Shown: piece by piece, positions 18,282-28,039 of the stretch
Position numbering within the stretch: the stretch's first letter is position 1
How the letters are laid out: every line of letters starts with the position of its first letter
NCBI RefSeq assembly: GCF_000407185.1
Contig: NZ_KE136483.1
Coordinates: forward strand, 806,001 to 870,000
Direction: 5' to 3'
Length of the DNA stretch: 64,000 bases
DNA from: Enterococcus malodoratus ATCC 43197
GTDB taxonomy: Bacteria > Bacillota > Bacilli > Lactobacillales > Enterococcaceae
Translations under genes and position numbers: made by a program
The notes under the pieces: model-generated
Told to the model about the DNA's origin: nothing
Database searches by the model: none
The model's input: the letters and a program-made list of their open reading frames with translations, nothing else

Positions 18282-21038
18282 ATGGGAAAAAAAAGAGTAT
18301 ACGAATTTGCCAAAGAAGTGGATCAATCAAGTAAGGATGTTGTAGAGAAAGCACATACTTTAGGTATTGATGTAAAAAATCATATGGGTTCATTATCTGG
18401 GGATGACGAATCAAAATTGAAACAAGCTTTTTCGAGCAAGCCTGAACAAACTACTCAAGCAAAACCATCAGCTAACCAGCACGAAAAACCAAAATTCCAT
18501 GGAAAGAGCTCGAAGAACAACCCAAATTTCCAGAATAGAAAAGGAAATAAAGACTTGACACAAAATAATAGACAGAATAACTCAGCGAACGCAAACCGTT
18601 CAAACCAAGGACAACGTCCAACTCAAAGCAATACAAATAATGCGCAACGCCAAAATCAAGGTCAACGACCAGCGCAAAGCAATACAAACAATGCGCAGCG
18701 TCAAAACCAAGGCCAACGATCAACACAAAGCAATACAAATAATGCACAACGTCAAAACCAAGGCCAACGACCAAATACACAAGGCAGTGCGAATAATGCA
18801 CAACGTCAAAACCAAGGCCAACGACCAAATACACAAGGCAGTGCGAATAATGCACAACGTCAAAACCAAGGCCAACGACCAGCACAAAGCAATACAAATA
18901 ATGCACAACGTCAAAACCAAGGCCAACGACCAAATACACAAGGCAATGCGAATAATGCACAACGCCAAAACCAAGGGCAACGTCCAAATACACAAGGCAA
19001 TGCGAATAATACGCAGCGTCAAAACCAAGGGCAACGTTCAAACACACAAGGTAGTGCAAACAATGCACAACGTCAAAACCAAGGCCAACGTTCAAATACC
19101 CAAGGTGGCACAACCCAAGGCGGCAATCAAAATCGCAGTAATTATGGTAACCAAAACCGTAACAATAGTTTTGGTGGTAACCAAAATCGCAATAAAAACA
19201 GATTCAATAAAAAAGGTAAAAAAGGCAAGTATCAACAAAGCCAAAAACCTGCTGTACCACCGCGTAAATTCCGTGAACTGCCAGAAGTACTGGAATACAC
19301 AGAAGGTATGAATGTAGCAGATATCGCGAAGAAGATTCACCGCGAACCAGCTGAAATCATCAAAAAATTATTCATGATGGGTGTCATGGTCAACCAAAAC
19401 CAACCATTGGATAAAGATACGATTGAATTGTTGGCTACGGACTACGGGATTGAACCTCAAGAAAAAGTCACAATCGATATCGCTGATATTGACCGTTTCT
19501 TTGATGCAGAAGAATCTAATGAAGAAAACTTAGTTTCTCGTCCGCCAGTTGTTACAATTATGGGACACGTTGACCATGGTAAAACTACTTTACTAGATAC
19601 TCTGCGTCATTCTCGTGTAACAAGTGGAGAAGCAGGTGGGATTACCCAACATATTGGTGCGTACCAAATCGATATTAACGGCAAACCGATTACTTTCTTG
19701 GATACACCAGGACACGCGGCCTTTACAAGTATGCGTGCTCGTGGAGCTAGTATCACAGATATTACAATCTTAGTTGTTGCGGCTGATGATGGTGTAATGC
19801 CTCAAACGATTGAAGCGATCAACCATGCAAAAGCGGCGAAAGTACCAATCATCGTTGCAGTGAATAAAATTGATAAACCAGGTGCTAATCCACAACACGT
19901 GATGCAAGAGCTAAGTGAATATGAACTGATCCCTGAAGCATGGGGCGGCGACACAATCTTCGTTGAAATTTCTGCTAAGTTTAACCAAAATATTGACGAA
20001 CTATTGGAAATGATTCTTTTAGTTGCGGAAGTAGAAGATTTGAAAGCTGATCCAACACAACATGGAATCGGAACTGTTATCGAAGCTCGTTTAGATAAGG
20101 GTAAAGGACCAGTTGCAACTTTATTAGTTCAACAAGGAACGATGAAAGTCGGAGATCCAATCGTTGTTGGGAACACTTATGGTCGTGTTCGAGTTATGAC
20201 AAACGATATTGGTCGTCGTGAAAAAACTGCTGGACCGGCGACACCAGTTGAAATTACTGGATTGAACGATGTTCCTCAAGCAGGCGATCGTTTCGCTATC
20301 TTTGATGATGAAAAGACAGCTCGTGCAGCAGGTGAAGAACGTGCGAAACGTGCATTGCTTGAACACCGTAGTTCTAGTGCGCGTGTGACATTGGATAATC
20401 TATTCGAATCCCTTAAAGAGGGTGAATTGAAGGAAGTTAATGTCATTATTAAAGCGGACGTACAAGGTTCTGCTGAAGCATTGGCTGCTTCATTGAAGAA
20501 AATTGATGTTGAAGGTGTACGTGTGAAGATCGTCCATTCAGCAGTAGGTGCAATTAATGAAAGTGACGTTACTCTAGCAGCAGCAAGTAATGCGATCATT
20601 ATTGGATTCAACGTTCGTCCTACGCCGCAAGCAAAACAACAAGCAACGGCTGAAACAGTAGATATTCGTTTACATCGGATTATTTATAAGGCTATCGAAG
20701 AAATCGAAACAGCGATGAAGGGTATGCTTGATCCTGAATACGAAGAAAAAATTACTGGTCAAATGACCGTTCGTGAAACGTATAAAGTTTCTAAAGTTGG
20801 TACGATTGCCGGCTGTTACGTTAATGAAGGTTCAATTCAACGTGATAGCGGAGTTCGAATCATTCGTGATGGCATTGTCATCCTCGAAGGAAAACTTGCC
20901 AGCTTGAAACGTTTCAAAGATGATGTTAAAGAAGTCAAAATGGGCTTTGAATGTGGAGCTATGATTGAAAACTTCAACGATCTTAAAGTTGATGATGTGA
21001 TTGAAGGCTTCATTATGGAAGAAATCAAACCCAAATAA
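18282..21038 (+). CDS. infB: Translation initiation factor IF-2 with expanded Q/N/R repeat
   Basis: IF-2 (918 residues) places initiator tRNA on the ribosome. IF2_N subdomains lie at 1-50 and about 330-385. The GTPase has G1 GHVDHGKT (428-435), [12 protein letters not shown] and SAK. Domains II-IV follow to the end. Between the two N-terminal subdomains is a low-complexity linker of about 170 residues (107-276) built from nine [11 protein letters not shown] units. Such linkers vary between species; a long, very regular one is unusual. The repeat also keeps alternative frames open on both strands, which are not genes. Confidence 0.97.
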   Translation: MGKKRVYEFAKEVDQSSKDVVEKAHTLGIDVKNHMGSLSGDDESKLKQAFSSKPEQTTQAKPSANQHEKPKFHGKSSKNNPNFQNRKGNKDLTQNNRQNNSANANRSNQGQRPTQSNTNNAQRQNQGQRPAQSNTNNAQRQNQGQRSTQSNTNNAQRQNQGQRPNTQGSANNAQRQNQGQRPNTQGSANNAQRQNQGQRPAQSNTNNAQRQNQGQRPNTQGNANNAQRQNQGQRPNTQGNANNTQRQNQGQRSNTQGSANNAQRQNQGQRSNTQGGTTQGGNQNRSNYGNQNRNNSFGGNQNRNKNRFNKKGKKGKYQQSQKPAVPPRKFRELPEVLEYTEGMNVADIAKKIHREPAEIIKKLFMMGVMVNQNQPLDKDTIELLATDYGIEPQEKVTIDIADIDRFFDAEESNEENLVSRPPVVTIMGHVDHGKTTLLDTLRHSRVTSGEAGGITQHIGAYQIDINGKPITFLDTPGHAAFTSMRARGASITDITILVVAADDGVMPQTIEAINHAKAAKVPIIVAVNKIDKPGANPQHVMQELSEYELIPEAWGGDTIFVEISAKFNQNIDELLEMILLVAEVEDLKADPTQHGIGTVIEARLDKGKGPVATLLVQQGTMKVGDPIVVGNTYGRVRVMTNDIGRREKTAGPATPVEITGLNDVPQAGDRFAIFDDEKTARAAGEERAKRALLEHRSSSARVTLDNLFESLKEGELKEVNVIIKADVQGSAEALAASLKKIDVEGVRVKIVHSAVGAINESDVTLAAASNAIIIGFNVRPTPQAKQQATAETVDIRLHRIIYKAIEEIETAMKGMLDPEYEEKITGQMTVRETYKVSKVGTIAGCYVNEGSIQRDSGVRIIRDGIVILEGKLASLKRFKDDVKEVKMGFECGAMIENFNDLKVDDVIEGFIMEEIKPK
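18600..19109 (+). repeat. Coding tandem repeat in infB (51-54 bp units)
   Basis: Ten units, the first degenerate, encode the core QRQNQGQR joined by three alternative linkers: xAQSNT or STQSNT (51 bp), PNTQGSA/PNTQGNA (54 bp) and SNTQGSA. Unit order by linker suggests block duplications. DNA copies are nearly identical at synonymous positions in places, so the array is recent or homogenised. Unit length is a multiple of three throughout, keeping frame. Confidence 0.9.
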
Positions 21039-21066
21039 TTTTTAAACAATAAAGGAGGCAGTCGCT

Positions 21067-21414
21067 ATGCCAAATTATCGCGATCGTCGTCTCGCTCAAG
21101 AAATTTTAAAAGAGGTCAATGACATCTTACGTAAAAAGGTTCGTGATCCGCGGGTCCAGGATGTGAATATCACTGATATTCATGTCACTGGCGACTTGCA
21201 GCAAGCGACGATTTATTACAGCCTGTTGTCTGATAAAGCTTCAGACAAGCAAAAAGCACAAGAAGGATTGAACAAAGCAAGCGGCTTGGTTCGTCGTGAA
21301 TTGGGCCATGCTTTGTCGATTTATAAGACACCAGAATTGTTTTTTGAACTAGATGAATCCGTTGAATATGGTTCTAAGATTGATCAAATGATTCGTGATT
21401 TAAATAAAGAATAA
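21067..21414 (+). CDS. rbfA: Ribosome-binding factor A
   Basis: RbfA (115 residues) is a KH-type factor for 16S rRNA 5' processing and cold adaptation. Visible blocks are [38 protein letters not shown]-like and [27 protein letters not shown] precedes the ATG. It closes the nusA operon and is followed by a terminator. Confidence 0.95.
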   Translation: MPNYRDRRLAQEILKEVNDILRKKVRDPRVQDVNITDIHVTGDLQQATIYYSLLSDKASDKQKAQEGLNKASGLVRRELGHALSIYKTPELFFELDESVEYGSKIDQMIRDLNKE

Positions 21415-21422
21415 GTTTGTTA

Positions 21423-21452
21423 GAATCCGAAAAATTTTTCGGGTTCTTTTTT
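21423..21452 (+). terminator. Terminator after rbfA
   Basis: Arms GAATCCGAAAAA/TTTTTCGGGTTC (21423-21434, 21435-21446, one G-U) and a T-run end the nusA operon. Confidence 0.85.
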
Positions 21453-21537
21453 GCATTATTTAACAAATCCTGTTAAAGTGTATGCAGTTTGTAAGTAATC
21501 CTTTTGCTGGATATTTTTCAAGGAGGCAAAGTCTAAA

Positions 21538-21828
21538 ATGACAACTGAATTTGAAGAACGGATGAAGGAGCTCCATAAAGAATTTGATAATTTGAGCCCT
21601 GAAGAACGTAAAGCCGTTAAACAAAAAATAAAAAGAATCAATGTCTTAACTTCTCGTAAATTGGAACGAATGAAGCATGACTTGTTACGTATGGAAACCA
21701 AACGTGCACAACTTTCGTTAGATGGTGAATCGAAAGAACTGTCTGATTTGGAAGATCGCATAATTAGTAAGAAAAGAGAGTTCTTAAAATTATTATTTAA
21801 GGCAAAAGAGAATTGCTCCAAGAGGTGA
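21538..21828 (+). CDS. Small helical protein of unknown function
   Basis: A 96-residue, highly charged protein rich in K, E, R and L with heptad-like spacing, so probably one or two long helices or a coiled coil. No signal peptide, membrane segment or motif was recognised. AAGGAGG precedes ATG 21538, and only four bases separate its stop from the antiporter start, so it may be a regulator or accessory of the antiporter; that is only an inference from position. Confidence 0.75.
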   Translation: MTTEFEERMKELHKEFDNLSPEERKAVKQKIKRINVLTSRKLERMKHDLLRMETKRAQLSLDGESKELSDLEDRIISKKREFLKLLFKAKENCSKR

Positions 21829-21832
21829 TTGA

Positions 21833-23914
21833 GTGGGTCTAATTGAGATTATCATCATTTTAGCCATTTCCATTACCTTATCAAATGTTTTAGCAAAAGT
21901 TTTTCCATCCTTTCCTATCTTTATGATCCAAATTATCATAGGGATTATTCTTGGATTGACCGAAGTAGGTAGTTCAATTAATTTTGAGCCCGAAGTTTTT
22001 CTAGTAATGATTATTGCTCCCTTGTTGTTTCGTGAGGGAGAGACAGCGGATATCCCATCAATTTTGAAGCATTTCGGGTTGATCCTGCTACTAGCCTTTG
22101 GCGGTGTCATTTTTACGTTATTTGGACTAGGATTTGTTTTACACAGTATTTTGCCGGCGATCCCGATCGCTGCTTGTTTAGCTTTCGGAGCTTCATTAGG
22201 GCCAACCGATGCTGTGGCGGTAAGTTCGCTGGCAAAGCGCTTAAATATTCCTGAATCAGTGATGCATGTTTTAGAAGGCGAGGGATTAATCAACGATGCT
22301 ACAGGCGTAACGGCCTTTCAGTTTGCTGTTGCGGCTTTGTTGACTGGTCAATTTTCGGCCGCTGATGCGTCGATCTCCTTGTTGGAATCCAGTATTGTCG
22401 GTGTATTGGTTGGATTAGCAATCATTTGGGTGAAAAATGAAATCATAAAAATTATTGAACGAATTTCCGCTCAAGATGTATCCGCCTATTTATTGATCGA
22501 ACTAATTTTGCCATTTGTGGCTTATTTTATTGCCGAATTATTCCATGCGTCCGGGATCATTGCAGCGGTTGTTACCGGTGTGCTGCAGGCAACTGGGTTC
22601 CGTCGCGTCAATCTGTTTGAGGCGCAATTATCGAATGTGACAGAGAGTTCCTGGAGTACGATCAGTTTCATGTTGAACGCGCTGGTATTTGTTTTCTTGG
22701 GGATTGAGTTGTCTCAAGTCTTTTCACCAGTTTGGAATAGCCGGAACTATTCAAATGTCCATCTTTTGGGAATTGTCTTGTTGCTGACAGCATTACTATT
22801 TGTTTTACGATTCTTGTTTGTTAGTGGTTTTTATATAGTGACGCAGGGCTGGAAGAAGAGTCATGCACAATTAAGGGATCGATTATTATTAACCTTTGGC
22901 GGAGTCAAAGGGACGGTCAGTATTGCCACGATTTTTATTTTGCCAACGACGATCAATGGGATCGAATTTCCTGAACGATCACTGCTGCTGTTCATTACCG
23001 CCTGTGTGACGTTTCTAACACTAATCATCGGTATGGTTTTATTGCCCATCTTATCTGAAGGGGAAGTTGTGCCGCCAACCGATCCAAAATTGATGTTGAT
23101 TTTACGGGAAGTAATCAGTGAACTATACGACGATCTGGAAAATAAGGATCTCAGTGAAAAAGAACGCTTTGCGATGTTAGCGGTCATCGCAAATTATCAA
23201 GGTCGGATCCAGCTGGTCTTCAATAATTCGATGCCTGAAAGTGCCCAACAGGAATTTCAAGAAATCCAAGCGTTGATTATTTCAGTTGAGCGAGATGGCT
23301 TGGATGAAAGTTTCAGACGTCACCAAATTGATTCGGGTGCGTATCGATTGTACTCGCGGTTTATTTCAAATGTATCTGAGTCGGTGACAAAACAGATGTT
23401 GTCACTACTTAGTTTTTGGCTGATTTTTGTACGACGCATCATTCGGGTTCTCTTACATCCGAAAATGTTTTGGCAGCGTCGGCAAAATCGTAAAGAAACG
23501 GTTGATAATCAAGATATTTCGTCACTTAGAAAAATCTTTGTACGCAACAGTGAAGCAATATTGGACAGTTTGGAAAACCTGCGAGATGTTTATGATGCGG
23601 ACTTGATTGATTTCTTTGTTGATGAGCGTAAAAATCTGATGAAACAGGTTAGCGGGCATGGATTATTTGGAACGTATTTGATTCAACAAGATCCGCTCTA
23701 TGCCAAAGAGCTGATTCGCGGATTTTATCTAGAGAGAAAGATTATAGATAAATACGAAGTCGATGAAGACATTACTAACTTTGCGGCGAATAATTATCGC
23801 CATCAAGTGAATCAGTTAGAATCATATGCTATGCGGCAGCCATCAGATCCAAGTATTTCGTTTGTGATCAACCGGCAGAGACAAAAGAAGCGAGCAAAGG
23901 AAAAGAATTATTAG
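21833..23914 (+). CDS. Sodium:proton antiporter, CPA1/NhaP type
   Basis: A 693-residue membrane antiporter. About 12 transmembrane segments occupy residues 1-405. The ion-binding region is recognisable from GPTDAVAVSSL (from about 122) and EGEGLINDATG (about 146-156), a spelling typical of NhaP/CPA1 exchangers that trade Na+ or K+ for H+. A cytosolic C-terminal extension of about 290 mostly helical, charged residues follows; it is probably regulatory. The start is GTG 21833 with AAGAGGTG just upstream. It forms an operon with the small gene at 21538. Confidence 0.9.
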   Translation: MGLIEIIIILAISITLSNVLAKVFPSFPIFMIQIIIGIILGLTEVGSSINFEPEVFLVMIIAPLLFREGETADIPSILKHFGLILLLAFGGVIFTLFGLGFVLHSILPAIPIAACLAFGASLGPTDAVAVSSLAKRLNIPESVMHVLEGEGLINDATGVTAFQFAVAALLTGQFSAADASISLLESSIVGVLVGLAIIWVKNEIIKIIERISAQDVSAYLLIELILPFVAYFIAELFHASGIIAAVVTGVLQATGFRRVNLFEAQLSNVTESSWSTISFMLNALVFVFLGIELSQVFSPVWNSRNYSNVHLLGIVLLLTALLFVLRFLFVSGFYIVTQGWKKSHAQLRDRLLLTFGGVKGTVSIATIFILPTTINGIEFPERSLLLFITACVTFLTLIIGMVLLPILSEGEVVPPTDPKLMLILREVISELYDDLENKDLSEKERFAMLAVIANYQGRIQLVFNNSMPESAQQEFQEIQALIISVERDGLDESFRRHQIDSGAYRLYSRFISNVSESVTKQMLSLLSFWLIFVRRIIRVLLHPKMFWQRRQNRKETVDNQDISSLRKIFVRNSEAILDSLENLRDVYDADLIDFFVDERKNLMKQVSGHGLFGTYLIQQDPLYAKELIRGFYLERKIIDKYEVDEDITNFAANNYRHQVNQLESYAMRQPSDPSISFVINRQRQKKRAKEKNY

Positions 23915-23946
23915 AACCGTCATTTTAAATGTCGGTTCTTTTTTTG
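23912..23946 (+). terminator. Terminator after the antiporter gene
   Basis: Arms AGAACCG-T-CATTT and AAATG-T-CGGTTCT close on themselves and are followed by a T-run. Confidence 0.85.
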
Positions 23947-24063
23947 TGTGACGATCCTTTCTCTGAGTGTGCGAGAAACAGGTTTGCTTTTTACGATTAA
24001 TAAGGTTCTAAATTGCCATCATTATTTTTAGCTGATTAAAAAGCTCATGAGCTAAAAGCTGGC

Positions 24064-24094
24064 TTGCCAAATCTCGGATCAGCTATGCTATAAT
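24064..24094 (+). promoter_or_regulatory. truB-ribF promoter
   Basis: TTGCCA (24064-24069) and an extended consensus -10 TGC-TATAAT (TATAAT 24089-24094); the 19-bp spacer is long but the extended -10 compensates. Confidence 0.65.
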
Positions 24095-24131
24095 GGGATC
24101 GTTGATTATAAAATGAAATGAGGAAACAGCG

Positions 24132-25055
24132 ATGGACGGTATCTTGCCGTTATGGAAAGAGCGCGGCATGACGAGTCATGACTGTGTCTTCAAGTTAAGA
24201 AAAATTCTACAAACTAAAAAAGTCGGTCATGGAGGAACGTTGGATCCTGATGTGGATGGGGTGCTGCCGATCTGTATCGGAAAAGGAACCAAAGTAATCG
24301 AATATCTGCAGGATAGCGGGAAGATTTATGAAGGGGAAATCACTTTAGGTTTTTCTACCACCACGGAAGATCGCAGTGGAGATGTTGTAGAGACCAAGAT
24401 GGTTGATTCGCCCTTATCAGAAGATGAAGTTGATCAGATGATGGCAACGTTTATCGGTAAGATTAAGCAAGTTCCGCCGATGTATTCAGCGGTCAAAGTA
24501 AACGGCAAGCGTTTATATGAATATGCCCGCGCAGGTGAAACAGTCGAACGACCTGAACGTGAGGTGCTGATCGAAAGTTTCAAACGCACGACTGAGCTTA
24601 TCTATGATGAAGAAAATAAAACGCAAAGCTGGCGGTTTCAAGTAACCTGCGGCAAAGGGACTTACGTTCGGACTTTAGCGGTAGATCTTGGCGGAAAACT
24701 AGGATATCCTGCACACATGTCTGATTTAACGAGACTGGCCAGCGGCGGGTTTTCTGTCGGACAGGCAGTCACCTTAGCACAGGTCAGTGAGTTGATGGAA
24801 AAGGATCAAATTGATCAAGCCTTACAACCAATTGAAGAAGCGATGAAAGATTTTCCGCGGATTGACCTGACCGATGTTGATTGGCAAAAAGTGAAAAATG
24901 GGCAGGTCCTGCCAATGAAAGATTTTGGTTTGAAAAAAATGCCTGCCGATTTGATCGCCTTTTTTTATCAAAATCAGTTAGTCAGTCTTTATGGACTGCA
25001 TCCAGAAAAAAATTGGCTTTTGAAGCCAAGTAAAGTGATTCGAAACGAGGTATAA
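24132..25055 (+). CDS. truB: tRNA pseudouridine-55 synthase
   Basis: TruB (307 residues) converts U55 in the T-loop of tRNAs to pseudouridine. GHGGTLDPDVDG contains catalytic Asp38, and the PPMYSAVKVNGKRLYEYAR block and CGKGTYVRTLA (motifs II/III) follow. A C-terminal PUA-like region ends the protein. The stop is three bases from the ribF start, so they form one operon, a common pairing (with rbfA nearby). Confidence 0.96.
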   Translation: MDGILPLWKERGMTSHDCVFKLRKILQTKKVGHGGTLDPDVDGVLPICIGKGTKVIEYLQDSGKIYEGEITLGFSTTTEDRSGDVVETKMVDSPLSEDEVDQMMATFIGKIKQVPPMYSAVKVNGKRLYEYARAGETVERPEREVLIESFKRTTELIYDEENKTQSWRFQVTCGKGTYVRTLAVDLGGKLGYPAHMSDLTRLASGGFSVGQAVTLAQVSELMEKDQIDQALQPIEEAMKDFPRIDLTDVDWQKVKNGQVLPMKDFGLKKMPADLIAFFYQNQLVSLYGLHPEKNWLLKPSKVIRNEV

Positions 25056-25058
25056 CAG

Positions 25059-26003
25059 ATGGAAATTGTAAAACTACGTCATCCTTATAGACCCGAAGAT
25101 ATTCCGGCAGGAGACTGTGTATTAGTTTTAGGTTTTTTTGATGGTGTTCATCGAGGGCATCAAGAAGTAATTAATACTGGGAAAAAAATTGCTCAAGAAA
25201 AAAATTTGAAGTTGGCTGTGATGACCTTCAATCAGCATCCGGCAGTTGTATTTCAACAGGTCCAGAGCAAACCCATTAAATATCTTTCTACTCTAAAGCA
25301 AAAAGAAGAACGCATGGCTGAACTGGGCGTAGATATTTTATATGAGGTGGCCTTTACGTCATCGTTTGCCGCGTTGGTACCGCAAGAATTTGTTGATCGC
25401 TATATCGTTGGACTACATGCGAAAGTGGCGGTTTCCGGCTTCGATTATAACTTTGGTAAGGATCAAACGGCTGACGCAGAGAATCTGCCGAAATATGCCA
25501 ATGACCGTTTTGAAGTAGTGATCGTTGCTAAAAAGACGGAGGAACATGAAGAAGAAAAGATCAGTTCCTCGCGTATTCGACGTTTGTTGTCAGAAGGTCG
25601 TTTAGATGAAGCAAATCATTTATTAGGTTATGTGTACGAAGTAAGCGGGACTGTGATTCATGGCGAGGCTCGTGGAAGGACATTAGGTTATCCAACGGCG
25701 AATATTCAAGTACCGGAAGATATGAACTTGCCGAAAGAGGGTGTATACGTCAATCAAATTAAGATTGGTGATACATGGTATCCAGCGATGGGTTCGATCG
25801 GTCACAATGATACGTTTGGTCCTAATCGGATGCTGACCGTTGAGATCAATATTTTGGACTTTAATCAAGAAATATATGGTGAAAAGGTCAAAGTCCGCTG
25901 GTATCATATGCTGCGTGGACAAGTTGCATTTGAATCAGTGGAAGGGTTGATTAAGCAACTCGAAGCGGATGAGCAAGCGACAAGGGATTATTTCAATCGT
26001 TAA
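25059..26003 (+). CDS. ribF: Bifunctional riboflavin kinase/FAD synthetase
   Basis: This 314-residue enzyme phosphorylates riboflavin to FMN and adenylates FMN to FAD. The nucleotidyltransferase half has GFFDGVHRGHQ (25-35) and SSSRIRRLL (near 169); the kinase half begins near 190 with GRTLGYPTANI (about 206), whose PTAN binds Mg-ATP. Length and domain order are standard. Terminator follows. Confidence 0.96.
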   Translation: MEIVKLRHPYRPEDIPAGDCVLVLGFFDGVHRGHQEVINTGKKIAQEKNLKLAVMTFNQHPAVVFQQVQSKPIKYLSTLKQKEERMAELGVDILYEVAFTSSFAALVPQEFVDRYIVGLHAKVAVSGFDYNFGKDQTADAENLPKYANDRFEVVIVAKKTEEHEEEKISSSRIRRLLSEGRLDEANHLLGYVYEVSGTVIHGEARGRTLGYPTANIQVPEDMNLPKEGVYVNQIKIGDTWYPAMGSIGHNDTFGPNRMLTVEINILDFNQEIYGEKVKVRWYHMLRGQVAFESVEGLIKQLEADEQATRDYFNR

Positions 26004-26011
26004 CAACTGGT

Positions 26012-26042
26012 AAGACATTCAGAAATGGGTGTCTTTTTTTTA
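26012..26042 (+). terminator. Terminator after ribF
   Basis: Arms AAGACATTC/GGGTGTCTT (two G-U pairs) followed by eight T. Confidence 0.8.
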
Positions 26043-26100
26043 CGCATTTCTAATATGGGCATCAGATTTTGTTATCATTAAATAAAAAGGAGTTTTTTGG

Positions 26101-26499
26101 ATGGAAGAAAAATGGAGCATTCGGAGTTATCAAAAAGCAGATGCGGATGAATTATTCACAATGATGGAAAAGGAGGCGGATTGGGAAGGGTATTGTTATG
26201 GCGATGGAAAACAGAAATATTTACAGGCGTTAGAGACTTCTGTGACTTATTTACTTTTTGAAGGGGAACTACTATGTGGTTATGCTCGCTGTCGAGAGGA
26301 CGATGGGTTTGGAGTCTATGTTTATGATTTGCTAGTGGATACTGATTGTCGTGGAAAGAAATATGGCCGCTATCTGATGGAACAAGCGTGTAAAGACTTT
26401 CCGGAACAAACGGTTTATGTCATGAGCGATGTTGATCCGTATTATGAAAAACAAGGGTATCAAAAAGAAGGGACGATTTTTATTGTAAAACCGCAATAA
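26101..26499 (+). CDS. GNAT family N-acetyltransferase
   Basis: A 132-residue single-domain GNAT. The acetyl-CoA region is DLLVDTDCRGKKYGRYLMEQA (cut here to the pattern R-G-x-x-x-G-x-x-L), with YVMSDVDPYYEKQGYQ as the C-terminal motif B. The acceptor is unknown. AAAAAGGAG precedes the ATG. It is monocistronic, upstream of a separately promoted ABC transporter. Confidence 0.85.
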   Translation: MEEKWSIRSYQKADADELFTMMEKEADWEGYCYGDGKQKYLQALETSVTYLLFEGELLCGYARCREDDGFGVYVYDLLVDTDCRGKKYGRYLMEQACKDFPEQTVYVMSDVDPYYEKQGYQKEGTIFIVKPQ

Positions 26500-26510
26500 A
26501 AAATCTGTTG

Positions 26511-26541
26511 TTGACTCTCCCTTAACAGGAGACACTATTCT
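26511..26541 (+). promoter_or_regulatory. MerR-type promoter with 19-bp spacer and operator dyad
   Basis: TTGACT (26511-26516) and TATTCT (26536-26541) are 19 bp apart, the overlong spacing by which MerR-family activators work. The spacer holds an imperfect dyad, GACTCTCC (26513-26520) and GGAGACAC (26528-26535), centred between the hexamers. A MerR-family gene closes the operon at 28040, so autogenous control of transporter and regulator is likely. Confidence 0.75.
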
Positions 26542-26563
26542 GTTAATGAGAGGAGTGATCAGA

Positions 26564-27286
26564 TTGAGCACAGCCATCGTAGCTGATCAATTAACAAAAG
26601 AAATTGGCGGGGAAAAAATCGTCAACCAGCTGTCCTTTAGCGTAAAAAAAGGGGAGGTCTTTGGTCTCTTAGGACCAAACGGAGCGGGGAAAACAATGAC
26701 TATCGAGACATTATTAGGAATCAAACGACCAAATAAAGGGTCGGCAAAGATTCTAGGATTGGATCCGCGCAAACATCGTCGGGAGGTTTTTGAAAAGGTT
26801 GGCGTACAGTTGCAATCTTCCAGCTACCAAAACAATATTCGGGTGGGAGAATTGTGTCGAGAAATTGCGAGTCTCTATAAACAACCTCGAGATCATCAGG
26901 AACTGTTAACGCTGTTCAAATTGGAAAAATTTCAAACACAATATGTAGAAAAACTCTCTGGTGGTGAAAGACAAAAACTTTCGATCGTCCTAGCATTGAT
27001 TCCAGATCCAGAAATTATTTTTTTAGATGAATTGACGACCGGATTAGATACCGAGGCGCGCAGAAACGTCTGGCAGACCTTGATCAAACTCAAAGAAACA
27101 AATTTAACGATCTTTTTAACGACTCACTACATGGAGGAAGCAGAGATTCTTTGCGATCGAATCTACTTGATCAAGCGAGGCAGCATTGTAGCGGAAGGAA
27201 CAGTTCCTGAGTTACTGGCAGAGAGTTCACAAAAAAATCTGGAAGATGCTTATCTTTGGTTTGTAGGGGAGGGCGACTATGAATAA
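26564..27286 (+). CDS. ABC transporter ATP-binding protein (ABC-2 exporter)
   Basis: A 240-residue nucleotide-binding protein. Walker A GPNGAGKT is at 37-44, signature LSGGERQ at 132-138, Walker B IIFLDE at 152-157 and the switch histidine in TTHYMEEAE. The start TTG 26564 is preferred: AGGAG lies nine bases before it, whereas the in-frame ATG 26546 sits practically at the predicted transcription start with no ribosome binding site. It overlaps the permease gene by eight bases. The substrate is unknown; MerR-regulated exporters of this type usually pump drugs or lipophilic compounds. Confidence 0.9.
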   Translation: MSTAIVADQLTKEIGGEKIVNQLSFSVKKGEVFGLLGPNGAGKTMTIETLLGIKRPNKGSAKILGLDPRKHRREVFEKVGVQLQSSSYQNNIRVGELCREIASLYKQPRDHQELLTLFKLEKFQTQYVEKLSGGERQKLSIVLALIPDPEIIFLDELTTGLDTEARRNVWQTLIKLKETNLTIFLTTHYMEEAEILCDRIYLIKRGSIVAEGTVPELLAESSQKNLEDAYLWFVGEGDYE

Positions 27287-28019
27287 AGTAATCAGCTTGG
27301 CAAAGGTAGAAGGAAAGTTAGCGATTCGTTCAATTGATGGGATCCTCTTTGGTATTGGAATGCCCTTGGGTGTTTTGTTGTTGACTACGATGATCGCCGG
27401 CAGCAAGCAAGCGGGAGACGCCTCGTATACTTTTTTAGACAGCAGCTTTAGTTCATTGTTGGTGGTCGGAATTTGCGCGACTGCTTTCATGGGCATACCG
27501 CTGACGATTTGCGATTATCGCGATAAGAAAATTTTGAAACACTTTTTCGTGACACCAGCCTCACCAGGACATTTGATCGCTACTCAAGTATTGGTTGCGA
27601 TGATTACCGCAGTTACATCCGCAACTGTCGTAGCACTTGTATCAGTCGTATTTCTTGGCTACCGGATGCAAGGAAACTGGGGATTGTTGATTGCCAGCTA
27701 CTTTTTGGTTATGATTGCTATGTACAGTTTAGGACTGTTGATCGCGAGTTTATGCAAAAATATCAAGATCGCTAATCTAGTTTGCAGCTTGGTTTATTTT
27801 CCAATGCTCTTTTTATCTGGTGCGGTGATTCCTTTTGAACTTTTTCCTAGCGGATTGCAAAAAGTAGCGAACGTTTTACCTTTGACACAAGGAGTTCAAC
27901 TGCTAAAAAGTGTTAGTCTTAATCAACCAGTTGGGAATCCGCAATTTGTTCTGGTTCTTCTGGTGGTGATTACGATCGTGGGATTTGGTTTAGCGGCGAA
28001 GTTATTTCGTTGGGAATAG
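27279..28019 (+). CDS. ABC-2 type transporter permease
   Basis: A 246-residue membrane protein with about six hydrophobic segments and the ABC-2 pattern: an N-terminal helix, a cluster of four helices, and a late conserved stretch LFLSGAVIPFELFPSGLQ typical of DrrB/NodJ-like permeases. It is translationally coupled to the ATPase and precedes the MerR gene by 20 bases, so it completes an exporter whose substrate the sequence does not reveal. Confidence 0.88.
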   Translation: MNKVISLAKVEGKLAIRSIDGILFGIGMPLGVLLLTTMIAGSKQAGDASYTFLDSSFSSLLVVGICATAFMGIPLTICDYRDKKILKHFFVTPASPGHLIATQVLVAMITAVTSATVVALVSVVFLGYRMQGNWGLLIASYFLVMIAMYSLGLLIASLCKNIKIANLVCSLVYFPMLFLSGAVIPFELFPSGLQKVANVLPLTQGVQLLKSVSLNQPVGNPQFVLVLLVVITIVGFGLAAKLFRWE

Positions 28020-28039
28020 AAAGAAACGAGGCGAATTGA

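Noticed and set aside
18472-19113. Long open frames on both strands across the infB repeat (213 codons minus; 223 codons plus from 18640)
   Set aside because: They are produced by the repetitive Q/N/R codons of infB, give low-complexity repeats themselves, and have no ribosome binding sites. The repeat is not a CRISPR either: units are tandem, coding and lack spacers.
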